From positions 7,278,501-7,342,500 of the forward strand of contig NC_087157.1 of assembly GCF_035594125.1 (NCBI RefSeq): 64,000 nt of DNA. Direction: 5' to 3'. Under the pieces are notes generated by a model. The model searched no databases. It was given only the letters and a program-made list of their open reading frames with translations, and was not told the DNA's origin. The position numbers and the translations under genes were made by a program. Source of the DNA: Scylla paramamosain (lineage: Eukaryota; Arthropoda; Malacostraca; Decapoda; Portunidae). Positions 1 to 10,860 of this stretch are shown piece after piece; position 1 is the stretch's first letter; every line of letters starts with the position of its first letter.

Positions 1-36
<36 letters not shown>
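1..36. repeat. (CA)n microsatellite cut by the window edge
   Basis: The window opens inside an uninterrupted AC/CA run, so its true length is unknown. Confidence 0.95.
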
Positions 37-38
<2 letters not shown>

Positions 39-208
39 CAATCCCAGCTAAGCACCAATGCCTCGATATATCAGTCCATGCAACACACCACGCAGAGGAC
101 AGCAGGGATGCCATGATGTTACTGGAACTTGTATTAATGAGCGAGTGCTGAAAAATTAGCGATTTATGTACCAAGTTCGTTTCCTCTTTTTAATTTATAT
201 GTACTTTA

Positions 209-210
<2 letters not shown>

Positions 211-306
<96 letters not shown>
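211..306. repeat. (TC)48 microsatellite
   Basis: This is a perfect TC run and the first of about 46 such arrays in the window. The flanks, 37-210 and 307-574, are AT-rich and show nothing I recognise. Confidence 0.97.
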
Positions 307-307
<1 letters not shown>

Positions 308-574
308 ACCTACTAGAACGACTTGCAAATTAGTCGTTTTAAACAAGAGTATTTCGCTGTTTTAATCGCATTTGTAGCACTTTTTTTTTATTGTTTCTGA
401 CTAAACTGCAGCTTTTATGTGCACCACTTGTCTGTATTTTTAGGTTACTTTATTTGCACATTTACAAGTAATTAAGTTTCCTCTTTATCACAAATGACGC
501 TATTTAAATTTAAGTTTATTATCCACAGTTATCTTTACATTATAATTTTCATAATAATGTACATCATTTTTTTT

Positions 575-1185
575 GTGAGAGGAAGTGGTAAAAGAAAACT
601 ATTCCTCTCATATACTGACTAGAAATTTATATTATCTTTCTATCATCATTTCGATGATAATAATAATGTATATCTTTTTAATACTTTTTTTTTTTTTGTA
701 AGGGGAAAAAAAAAAACTGTTGCTATCATATACAGACAGGACATGTGCATTATAATATCGTTTTAACAACACTTCTTATACTACTAATACTGATGATGAT
801 GATGATGATAATAATAATAATAATAATAATAATAATATAATAATATATAATACTAATTTTTTTTTTTTTTTTTTTTTTTGTAAAGGAGAGTAGAAGAAAA
901 CGTTTCCTTTCATATAGGGATCAGACACAATGTAAGACCACTTCCTCTCACAATGTGAGAGGAAGTGGTAAAAGAAAACTATTCCTCTCATATACTGACT
1001 AGAAATTTATATTATCTTTCTATCATCATTTCGATGATAATAATAATGTATATCTTTTTAATACTTTTTTTTTTTTTGTAAGGGGAAAAAAAAAAAACTG
1101 TTGCTATCATATACAGACAGGACATGTGCATTATAATATCGTTTTAACAACACTTCTTATACTACTAATACTGATGATGATGATG

Positions 1186-1218
<33 letters not shown>

Positions 1219-1315
1219 TAATAATATATAATACTAATTCTTTTTTTTTTTTTTTTTTTGTAAAGGAGAGTAGAAGAAAACGTTTCCTTTCATATAGGGA
1301 TCAGACACAATGTAA
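575..1315. repeat. 380-bp direct tandem duplication
   Basis: Copy 1 is 575-954 and copy 2 is 955-1315. The copies are nearly identical and differ mainly in the lengths of internal T, A, GAT and AAT runs and in about 19 bp missing from the end of copy 2. Equivalent landmarks (the GTGAGAGGAAG start, the GTAAGGGG box, the TGTAA end) are exactly 380 bp apart. The similarity points to a recent duplication. Confidence 0.95.
937..969. repeat. 15-bp perfect inverted repeat at the duplication junction
   Basis: The left arm ACCACTTCCTCTCAC (937-951) is the exact reverse complement of 955-969, separated by AAT. The right arm is also the start of copy 2 of the 380-bp duplication, so the hairpin sits on the junction. 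Confidence 0.9.
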
Positions 1316-1530
1316 CATGTACATTATCATTGCAATAATAATGTTGATGCTTCAGATATTTCTGTGAGGGAAAGAAATAGAAGAAAATGTCAATATGATG
1401 ACCAGAAGTGTACATCATATTATCGTTCCGGTAATAGTAATGCAAAACATTTAAATACTTATGTGCGGGAAAGAAATAGAAGAAAACTGTCCCTATTCAT
1501 ATACAAACCAGAAGCTTACATAAAAACAAG
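1316..1530. repeat. Two further diverged units of the same repeat family
   Basis: Units starting near 1362 and 1462 share a degenerate box GTGxGGGAAAGAAATAGAAGAAAA, followed by CATAT/CAGAAG/TACAT-like motifs. The same box pattern starts the sub-units near 575, 697, 877, 955, 1077 and 1258, so 575-1530 is an older array of about eight diverged units, part of which was recently re-duplicated. Confidence 0.6.
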
Positions 1531-1673
1531 GACGGGTGGAGAGATTCGGCCTAGCAGTGGTGGGGTAGATAGCGCAGGTTCTCATTTTGCTGGCACACAG
1601 GAATATGAAATGTAGTGGCACTTGAATTGAAGGAGTGGAATGCTGGGCCAGGGAACCACCTCGTAAACAAACA

Positions 1674-1676
<3 letters not shown>

Positions 1677-1719
<43 letters not shown>
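1677..1719. repeat. (CA)n microsatellite
   Basis: This is a perfect AC/CA run. The following 1720-2151 holds short CTC, CAC and TAC trinucleotide patches (about 1920-2000) and no recognisable gene. Confidence 0.95.
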
Positions 1720-1720
<1 letters not shown>

Positions 1721-2148
1721 CGTTCCCCAGATCCGGCTGCAAGATTCTTAAAAAAGGAAAAAAAAAAACATTCCTAAGCTAGAGATATGAGTGCACTTAT
1801 CTGCGCTAGCTCAGAAACTCAAGCCTTCTCAAAAGCACTCTCATTCACTCGCTCACTTACTCACTCCACACACTCAATCTTGCTTTATCAGTGAGATTTC
1901 AAGGACCTGAGCAATAAAAACCCTCCTCCTAATACTCCCCACCACCACTACTACTACTACTACTTTCCCCCCCCCTTCTCCTCCTCCTCCACATCCGCCA
2001 GTATTTGTAATGTAAATACGAGTGTTGGTGTAAACAATGCCAGTATCTCAGGGCTGTGCCGCGAGTTAGGTGGGAAAGGAGGGTGACGACCAGGAGTCTA
2101 CTTCTCTCCGCCAGCTTTTATGGGGAAGTTAATCAGCTTCTTCGTAAC

Positions 2149-2151
<3 letters not shown>

Positions 2152-2242
<91 letters not shown>

Positions 2243-2282
2243 AGCTCAGTTGCAGTTATCCCAGTGTCATGGCGGCGTTATT

Positions 2283-2359
<77 letters not shown>

Positions 2360-2395
2360 AGCTCAGTTGCAGTTATCCCAGTGTCATGGCGGCGT

Positions 2396-2488
<93 letters not shown>
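2152..2488. repeat. Three (TC)n arrays separated by an identical ~49-nt spacer
   Basis: The TC runs at 2152-2236, 2287-2354 and 2400-2488 are separated by two identical spacers that begin ATTTAAGCTCAGTTGCAG (2238 and 2355). The composite unit is about 117 bp, so microsatellite and spacer were duplicated together. Confidence 0.93.
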
Positions 2489-2489
<1 letters not shown>

Positions 2490-2643
2490 GCCACGCGCGG
2501 CTCTACAGACTAAAGTTACCATGCAAATCAATTCCATAAATCATTCTCTCTCCACATGGAATATTGTCAGGGAATAAAGCAAATTTTAATCAGGATTTTC
2601 TAAAACGAGACAAACTGAAAATGTTTGTGGAGTGGTAGAGAGA

Positions 2644-2646
<3 letters not shown>

Positions 2647-2690
<44 letters not shown>
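2647..2690. repeat. (CA)22 microsatellite
   Basis: This is a perfect CA run. The flanking sequence up to 3000 shows no recognisable gene. Confidence 0.95.
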
Positions 2691-2693
<3 letters not shown>

Positions 2694-3018
2694 CCCTTCA
2701 CCACTCCACCGTCCTCTGGTCTCCACGCAAAGCACCAATCACCGTTAGAGAGGAGGATGAGGAGCAGAAACAGAGGAATGGTGAGGAACAGGGAAGGTCA
2801 CACTGTCAGGGGAGGTGTAGGAGCCATAAATCCGCACAGTTCCGAAAGCCCCATTTTTCTTTCAATTACACAATGGGACTCACAACCATTATCGAGAAGA
2901 GCGCTATGATGAATGTTGGCGGTGCTTCGTCTGGTCTGGTTAGGGCAGGGGAAGGTCAAGCGAGGGCGGCATGGGGTGTACGTCTTAGTCTTCTGCTCTC
3001 CTTAAGCTGGTGGTGGCA

Positions 3019-3150
3019 GGATGGTGGAGTGGAAAGAAAGGAGGAGTGGAAGGAAGGAGGGAAAAGTGGAAGGCAGGAAGGAGGTGCGAGTGGAAGGCGA
3101 GTGGAAGGAAGGATTGGAATGCAGGGAGGATGGCGGAGCGGAAGGCTAAG
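3019..3150. repeat. Purine-rich GTGGAAGG-type minisatellite
   Basis: Degenerate repeats of GGAGTGGAAGG and GGAAGGAGG type occur throughout. Both strands are open, giving low-complexity shadow frames. 3151-3770 shows nothing recognisable. Confidence 0.6.
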
Positions 3151-3777
3151 TGAGATACGTAGAGTGCTTCTGGAAGACATGAGGCGAGCAAAGTAATAAT
3201 GTTGCGCGTCAAGTGGACAGAATGGCAGGGAAATGTTAAAGGGTCCAGGTGTTTCGTGTCAGGTGAAGAGGATTTTTTTCAGGTATGTCAATGAGTTCTT
3301 ATATTGATCTTAACGAGCTAGATTCATCATCCATTATCTTTCTTTATGTCACCGAACGCTTTTAATAATTATCAGCCATAAAATTCTTGAAAAAAAAAGT
3401 AGAAACACGCATATAGACACCTGAACGAGCACTATCACACCTCCCATTTCTCTTCCAATCTTCAGAAGCTTCCCATGTGTTTCCAGAATATGGTTTCACT
3501 AAACAGAACCTACAAAGATGCAGTTTGCCAGCGTGTATGAAGGACAGCGAAGGGAGACGAGAATCAGGTAACTTTTCATGCTAAACTTTCCTTGCCTGGG
3601 GGTGGGGGAGCATCAGGCGAGGCTCACATCACTCACTTATGCATCCCTGACACTTTATGCTGTTCGAGCATCTCGTGTCACGGCCGCTGGCAACACTAAC
3701 GTATCGCTAAACTTTATCACTTTAATTTTGTGTTATCAGAGAAGCCGGGAAGGGCAAATAACGGGACCATGAGATGG

Positions 3778-3870
3778 TAAACGGGGGTAGGGGAGGAGGC
3801 AGGAGGTGGTGATAAACAGGAGGGGTGGTGGAAGGGAGGGCGTGGTAGACAGGATGGGGGTGGTGAAAGA
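3778..3870 (+). other. G-rich tract with G-quadruplex potential
   Basis: Several runs of three to five G (for example GGGGGTAGGGG and GGGAGGG) lie within 95 bp on the + strand. The function is unknown. Confidence 0.4.
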
Positions 3871-4034
3871 ATGAGAGGTGAAAGAAGTTGATAAGTGTCT
3901 GAAGTGTGCTGGTGAAATAATTTGAGTGTCTTTCCGGCACTCTTAAGAGGTGTCACTTGAATTCTTGGCACGTCAGGTGCTGGTGCTTTACACACTCAAC
4001 GGAAACGTGGCCTGGCACACTCAGCAGCTATCTT

Positions 4035-4203
<169 letters not shown>

Positions 4204-4930
4204 GATAGCAAGATTAAATTCATAAAACAGATATTACTCGAGCCTTTCACATTTCCATTAGTGTAATTTTTCTCGTGATGTATGACAAAAAAAATCCTCC
4301 GGACGTGAATATAAAAAGGATATTAATTTAACGTAAGAGGTTTTCAAGAGGCACACAAAAACCCAATTATAATCGCACCCTCTATACTTATCCCATGCTA
4401 TATGTTACCATTAGGTATATTTTAAAACACCCATAATCTCAACACACGTGTACAGATAAAGTGTAAGAGCATTATTAATACTTTGCAAGGAGACTCAAGA
4501 TACATATTTTTCTCTCAGCTTCATTATCAGCCAAAAAAGTATAGCGTTCATCACCCGGGAAGGCTTAAGGCGCGGCAAATGGTGCAAACTTCAGCGATTT
4601 GCATCCTAACTTGCGCAGCGGACCCTGAAGGCACATGTTTACACCTACAGGCAGGGTAGAAACTTAGGAGGTCGGTCTCAGGAGGTCGATCTCAGGGTGT
4701 TCAGTACGACTTATCCTGTCACTCAATTTCACTCACCTTCCCTCACCGTCACCAAACAATGCTCACTTTCTCTCATCAGCAGACAGTTGCGTGAAATCTT
4801 ATACTCTTTCCAGTCTTTTTCTTTCTTTTCTTTTCATAAAGGCGGCCGGTCAAGAGCACAAAAAATATAAAAAATATTCGCTAATTTACCAATCCAGCAA
4901 CAACAACAAAAAAAAAAAAAGGAATAAAGA

Positions 4931-5071
4931 GAAGGAGGTTTCAAGACACTAATTTATTTTTTTACGACCGTTTTTGACTCTGGGGACCGGCACCTCAGCG
5001 GGCCCTTTTTTTTTTTTTTCTTGTAATTTTCTTGCCCTTGGCCGGTGCCCCTCCTACATAAAAAAAAAAAA
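4931..5071 (+). mobile_element. 5'-truncated LINE copy (3' UTR and poly(A) only)
   Basis: The segment GGAGGTTTCAAGACACT ... TTGCCCTTGGCC ... CCTACATAAAA aligns with the last ~130 bp of the retrotransposon at 53.74-56.72 kb (its 56565-56719). It starts just inside the last codons and includes a T-rich internal tract and a 12-nt A tail (5060-5071). A 3'-anchored, 5'-truncated copy with poly(A) is the usual product of target-primed reverse transcription. Substitutions such as GCACCTCAGCGGG versus GCATTTCAGTGGG show that it is not identical to the longer copy. 5072-5520 is unassigned C/T-rich sequence. Confidence 0.85.
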
Positions 5072-5522
5072 CTTCCATATTCGTCCTTTCACCTCCCCAA
5101 GATTGCTTTACTCCCCACACTTCAACCAGACACCAAATTTTCTACACGTTTCATCTTCCTCTATACATTTCCCCAGAATCCCTCATCTCTCTCCCTACAC
5201 TCCCTCCCAAACGCCATAATACTCCACACCGATTCTCCAAACCTCTACATTCCTTCATACAATTCCTCTCAAGCTCCTACATTTCCCTCCAGTCTGCCTC
5301 CCACATCCCACATTCATCCCCAGTCTCTCTCCATAGCCCATATCTTCCGGCTAATCAAAGTTTGTATAGAGTTAGTAATAGTTGTTATGATGAACGAGTC
5401 TTCTAAGTCAATATTGCATGGAGGTGTTAAGAATACCACTGCGTCCATCTCCGTTTTCTTTAGCTTCCCCATTCTAAAACAAATTCAGGAAGGAAATATC
5501 ACGAGTTTGAAGGAATTTTGGA

Positions 5523-5700
5523 TTCGGTATTTCCTGTCTGTCTGTCTGTCTGTCTGTCTCTGTGTTTATTTATTTGCTTATTTATCTATTTGTTTATCCG
5601 TTTGTCTATTTTTCTGTCTATCGGTTTGTCGGTTTGCCTATAAGTTGGTCTGTTCGTCTATAAGTCAGTCAGTCTGTCTAAATGTTAGTCTGTCTAAGGT

Positions 5701-5778
<78 letters not shown>
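5523..5778. repeat. Degenerate (TGTC)n tetranucleotide tract followed by (TC)n
   Basis: A TGTC/TTTG/TCTA-type decayed tetranucleotide repeat fills 5523-5695 and is followed by a perfect (TC)n run at 5703-5778. 5779-6088 is unassigned. Confidence 0.85.
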
Positions 5779-5783
<5 letters not shown>

Positions 5784-6083
5784 ATATGAAATAGTGCATA
5801 GCGAGCAATATCTTACTGTCACTCCTTCTCCTCACTGGCTGGATTCCATTTGGGTAGAGGGAAAACAGGTGAAAAAAGAGAATAGAAAACGGCATAACAA
5901 AAACCGCTGACATACTGCAGAATATCACAGAGGGACTGGGCAGGACTCGAGGGTCGCGCAGGGACTCGGGAACTGTGCCGTGGCCAAGGGGACCGCCAAG
6001 GGGAGGCCGACACACCCACCGCTTCCTTTGTTTATCTGGAATTCCTTGTGTACTCTTAAGGGGGACGGGATTAAGCCAACGCG

Positions 6084-6267
<184 letters not shown>

Positions 6268-6394
6268 AGCAACCCGTCCACCTCGTGGCGGGAGGCAGAG
6301 ACTCGCTTCATCCACCACCGGCAGCGCCTCGTGCAGCGCGGCGTGCAGGCGGAGCGAATACAGCCCCAGTGGTGCCACCAGAACGAGGGCCTCT

Positions 6395-6600
6395 GTTATC
6401 TCTAGTGCCAGAGCAGTGCCAGGCTGTGGTGCTCCTGAGTGCCCGCAGGTAGTGCCAGCAGTGCCGCCACAGCAAGGCCTCTGTAGTGCCAATGTGCCGA
6501 GCAAGAGACACCTTTCATTAGTGCCTCGGAGTGCCGGGAGAAAGAAGTCCTCTGCTACCATTAGTGCCAGAGGAGTGATAAGTTAATCTGAGTGCCGTGG
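6395..6600 (+). repeat. AGTGCC-rich irregular repeat
   Basis: The hexamer AGTGCC occurs ten times in about 200 bp at irregular spacing, within GC-rich sequence that also repeats a CCTCTG ... TTAGTGCCAGAG motif (about 6390 and 6550). One frame on each strand is open, but the peptides match no family I recognise. Confidence 0.6.
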
Positions 6601-6649
6601 AGGTCTTCAGGTTGTATCCTAATATTTTCCTACTTGCAGGCGTGCGTTT

Positions 6650-6870
<221 letters not shown>

Positions 6871-7116
6871 GAAAAGAGAAAGAAGAACACAAGTGTTCGG
6901 ATGGGTTGAAATAAATCAAATTAAGTAAAAGAAAAAAGAAAACTTCAGACGGAGGAGAAAGAGAAGGAAGAGGAGGAGAAGGATTACTGTAAACTCTGCC
7001 GAGGACGTGAAAATGCATGTAAATATAATTCTCATGTTCTTCAAGGAGGAGTTTCGGCTTTAATGTTAGAATTGTGACAGCGCAGTTCTAGTTTCCCCCA
7101 CTATTGCAACCTCCCC

Positions 7117-7120
<4 letters not shown>

Positions 7121-7199
<79 letters not shown>
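7121..7199. repeat. (TC)n microsatellite
   Basis: This is a perfect TC run flanked by C-rich sequence. Nothing else is recognised before 7415. Confidence 0.96.
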
Positions 7200-7202
<3 letters not shown>

Positions 7203-7414
7203 AATCCATCACCCGTCTCCCTACAAATGGCATTCTTCCCGCGCCCCTGAGAACAGACGGATCGCCTCCCTGACGTCCCCACAATCCAGCCCTTCCTGCT
7301 CATCACGCCTCATCACCTCGCAGTCTCATAACCCACAAACCTTCCCCCTCCCCCGCACAAAAAGAACACCACTTTGACACAATGTACATCCGCCACACTC
7401 CTTCACCCTGTTGT

Positions 7415-7994
7415 TGTGACGTAATACACTTCGTTTCAATTTACGAGTCTGTGGTGCGATTACGACTAGCGTGGTGTTGAGATATGAAGGCATTGTTGAT
7501 ATTTCACTCGGAGCACCAGGCAGATACAGAGATGTCAGGATGTTAGCAAATCTTTGTGACGTAATACGCTATTCTTTTCAATTTACGAGTCATTACAATT
7601 AGCGTGGCGTTGAGATATGAAAGCACTGTTGATATTCCATTTTGGACACCATATAGATATAGAGGTAACTAGGACATGGAGAAATTTTGCTGTTACAAAA
7701 TACATTACTCTTTCCAGTTTACGAGTCTGTGGTTCAATTAAGATTAGCGTGGCGCTGAAATATGAAAGTATTTTTGATATTTCATTCAGAACTACGAGGC
7801 AGATTTAGAGATAACTGGAACATGAATGATCAGAGAAATCTTGATATGACGTAATACATACCAATTTCAATTTACAAGTATCAGGTCCAATTACAGTTAA
7901 CACGTTGACATATGAAAGCACAGTTGGTATTCCATTCAGACCACCAGGCAGATTTAGAGATAACTGGGACAAGGATAAGCGGAGTAAATCTTGC
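7415..7994. repeat. Four-unit diverged tandem array, ~145 bp per unit
   Basis: Units begin at about 7415, 7555, 7691 and 7845 (spacings 140, 136 and 154 bp), and the start of a fifth is at 7995. Each carries the same ordered boxes: TGTGACGTAATAC, CAATTTACGAGTC, ATTA-GATTAGCGTGGCG, TGA-ATATGAAAGCA, TTGATATT-CATTC, CAGATTTAGAGATAACT and AAATCTT. Units are well diverged from each other, so the array is old. It yields only short open frames, one of which shows the duplication as two similar peptides. Confidence 0.9.
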
Positions 7995-8139
7995 TGTGAA
8001 AGGAGAGGCAATTTAAAAATCCATTTCTGCCACGCCTGAAGAGGAGGAAAAGTGCGAGGGCATTAAGAGGAAAGAGTGTCCCGTTTTCCTTTCCATCTCG
8101 CTCATCACCCTGTCTCGTTCGGGCAGTAATTACCATTTC

Positions 8140-8800
8140 CCTTCGTGTTTGCGTTGTGTATCGTGCGCTTCCTGATCTTGTTTTAGATGCGTTCGTTTTC
8201 TATTGTTTTACATTTTTCGATGTTTCTGTTCCATTAGTTTTCTATTTCAACATTTTTTTTTTTTTCGTATTGTTGGTTTCGTGTTTGCATGGCACATTTT
8301 TTTTTTTTTTTTCGCTTTCTCTTCGTCCTCTTTCTGTTTGTATGATTTTTTCAACTTTATTTTCTAGTTTTCCAGTTGCTCTCCGTTTTATTGGTTTTCC
8401 ATTTGTACCTGGGATTTACTTTCGTCTCGTTTTATTGGTTTCCCATTTGTACGTGTTTCCTTTTTCCTTCTTCCATTTGCTTTTAATTTTCTTTCAAGTT
8501 GCTTTTCGTTTCTTTCACTTTATCTTTTACATCCTTGGTATCCACTTCCACGCAGTTTTCACTTCTTTTCGGTAGATTTCTCTTTTTGTATGTATACTTT
8601 TCTTTTCTTTCCTTCTTCTTCCATTTTTATGCACCTTTGAAATCTCCTTTACGCTGGTTTCCCTTTTTATCATTCTACTTTCCATTCTTTTGTCTTCCAC
8701 TTCTACGTGATTTTCACTCCCTCCTTTCGGTAAGTTTCCATTGCTATACGAACACTTTCCTTTCCTTTCGCTTCTAAGCTTTTCACATACTTTTCACAAC
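8140..8800 (+). repeat. Pyrimidine-rich region with decayed internal duplications
   Basis: T/C-rich sequence in which GTTTTATTGG-TTCCCATTTGTAC recurs at about 8386 and 8431, and a TCCACTTC-ACG-TTTTCACT ... TTTCGGTA block recurs at about 8538 and 8696 (~157 bp apart). The long open frames here are Phe/Leu-rich translations of biased DNA. Confidence 0.5.
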
Positions 8801-8982
8801 GCTTTCAGCCCAATACGTTTTTAGTACTCAACTCTAAACAGTACAAAGCAGAACCAGAGCAGTCGTCTTAAGATAGTGGCCACGAAGATTAGCACGGATT
8901 AGAAGAGAAATGAGGTTCTGATTTCTATGTTATTTCGCTGCCTCTCCCCCGGTGGATGTGATGAGGCCCATAAAGCTAATCC

Positions 8983-9006
8983 CGCGACGGCCTCCTTCCC
9001 GTCGCG
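8983..9006. other. GC-rich 8-bp perfect stem-loop
   Basis: CGCGACGG (8983-8990) and its reverse complement CCGTCGCG (8999-9006) flank an 8-nt CCTCCTTC loop, within a small GC-rich island in AT-rich surroundings. Its role is unknown. Confidence 0.5.
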
Positions 9007-9099
9007 CCGCTCCTCTCAGCTCTCTCTCCCGCTGTAGGTTTAAGAGGGGCACTTTTCTTCTTTTCTTTGCGTTTTAACTACCGTTTTGTTTTCGGGTTA

Positions 9100-9308
9100 A
9101 AGTTTGGTATGGTTTGTGTGTTTCTTCTCGCTCTTCTTTTTCTTTCCTTTCTTCTTGTTCTTGCTTTTCTTAATCTTGTTCTTCTTGCTCTTATTTTTCT
9201 TGTTCTTCTTATTCTTGTTGTTCGTATTGTTCTTCCTTTTCTTCTTCTGCATATTTTTCTTCTTTTTCTTAATATTATTATTCTTCCTCATCATCATCAT
9301 CTTCCTTC

Positions 9309-9344
<36 letters not shown>

Positions 9345-9400
9345 TTGTTCTTGTGGTTGTTGTTTTATTATTATCATTATTAGTTTATTTTTCAGTGTTT
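9100..9400. repeat. T-rich tract with TTC/TTG repeats and (GCT)10
   Basis: Degenerate TTCTTG, TTCTTC and ATT trinucleotides surround a perfect (GCT)10 at 9311-9340 followed by (GTT)3. The apparent hydrophobic open frames are shadows of the T-rich composition. Confidence 0.8.
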
Positions 9401-9639
9401 CAACAAAGAGGAGTTTCTTACTTCTCAACTTTTTCAGTCTCATTTTCTGTTAAAAGTCTGTTATGATTCATACTCTCCTTTTTTTTCGGTTTCAACTGCA
9501 TGCAATACTTTTTTTTTATTGCGGGACAAAGTCTTGCATGATTTATTATTTTTCCTTCTTTTCTCTGGGTTTCAAATATAGTTCTTTTCCTACTAAAGCG
9601 CGTTCCATATTAAACTATTTTCTTTTTCTGTGTTTCAAC

Positions 9640-9739
<100 letters not shown>

Positions 9740-10129
9740 CGAGATTGATGTCCTTTATATATATATTTTTTTTTTCAGAGCGTAACGATTTATTTTAAAA
9801 TATTCGTGTGCTACCTGTATACTAACTCTGCTAATCCTTGAGCGGAAATTACACTTTTCTCTTCTTAAAGGATTAATTAATTAGTCTTCAGCCTATGCGT
9901 TCCGATCAATCCGTTACTCAGCTCTCCAGTTCATTTTATTAACGCCATACACTTACGTCACCACCACCACCACCAGACACTAGCCTTCTGAGGTTATTAT
10001 TCTTTCGTGGGAAATACGAGTATTTAACTTTTTAATTAATCTTTTTCTTTTATGCCTCTTAAGGGGTGGACAAACTTTACTTACTTTTTAATATCATAAC
10101 ACCAAGTTAGTTAGATGAGTGAAAGGGTG

Positions 10130-10250
10130 AGTGGTTCGGCAATGAGTGGGTAAGAGGGTGGGTGGGTAGGCTGGTGGGTGGATTGGCTGGTGGGTGAGTG
10201 AGAGGATGGGTGAGTGCGAGGGTGGGTGGTTGGAGGAATGGATGGGCGTG
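10130..10250 (+). other. GGGT-rich minisatellite-like tract with G-quadruplex motif
   Basis: Degenerate GGGTGAGTG units include GGGTGGGTGGGT (10156-10167) and a further GGG at 10175-10177, which fits a G3 quadruplex pattern with two 1-nt loops. A decayed CAGT tetranucleotide patch follows (10325-10430). Confidence 0.6.
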
Positions 10251-10630
10251 ATTTTGGAGGAGTATAGTTAAGTGAATGGAAGGATAGTTGTGGAAAAGAA
10301 AATGATTGGTGAGTAAATTAATGTCAATCAGTCAGGCAGTCAGTCAGAGCGTCAGTTAATTAATTATTCAATTCATTAGAGAGTTGGCCAGTAAATCTGC
10401 CAGTCAGCACAACCACAGGTTAGTTAGGCAGCAGGTTAGAGAGATCAGCTTGAAACCCATATTACAAAAGCAAGTTTCAACGTTATTGCTTACCCCGCGC
10501 CACCGCTGAGGCTGCACCGCCACTGAGCTGCTATATTATTTACCCAAGAGGCTTTGGTCGCTTCAGTGTGCTAATGCATGGAACATTAATGTTTCCCTGA
10601 AAAATTACATGAAATTAACGTATCCAATAA

Positions 10631-10860
10631 TGGGAACATAAGAAAAGCAGCAAGACGTCATCAGGCCTACTCGTGACAGTCCCAGTGTAAAACATACATG
10701 CCTATATCCACCTATAATTCCTAGCTATATATTCATATATTTTAAAACTTCCCCATTGACTCGGCACTAACACTGATTACTAAGTCTATTTCAGTCGTCT
10801 ACCATCATTTTCTAACTAATTTTCTTCTATTTCTTTCGTAAATATAAATTTTTTTATCAA
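10631..10860 (-). mobile_element. LINE-derived repeat, 3' end and C-terminal codons
   Basis: Read on the - strand, 10731-10815 shows a decayed C-terminus of the type NRVVDEWNRLSN...VSAESM (the frame is kept only piecewise). It is followed by a 3' region ending GGAACATAAG-like at 10631 on the + strand. The same block occurs at 19583-19660. The NRVVDEWN...LP/LS...V ending is typical of ORF2 C-termini in several LINE clades. How far it extends beyond 10860 is unclear. Confidence 0.6.
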
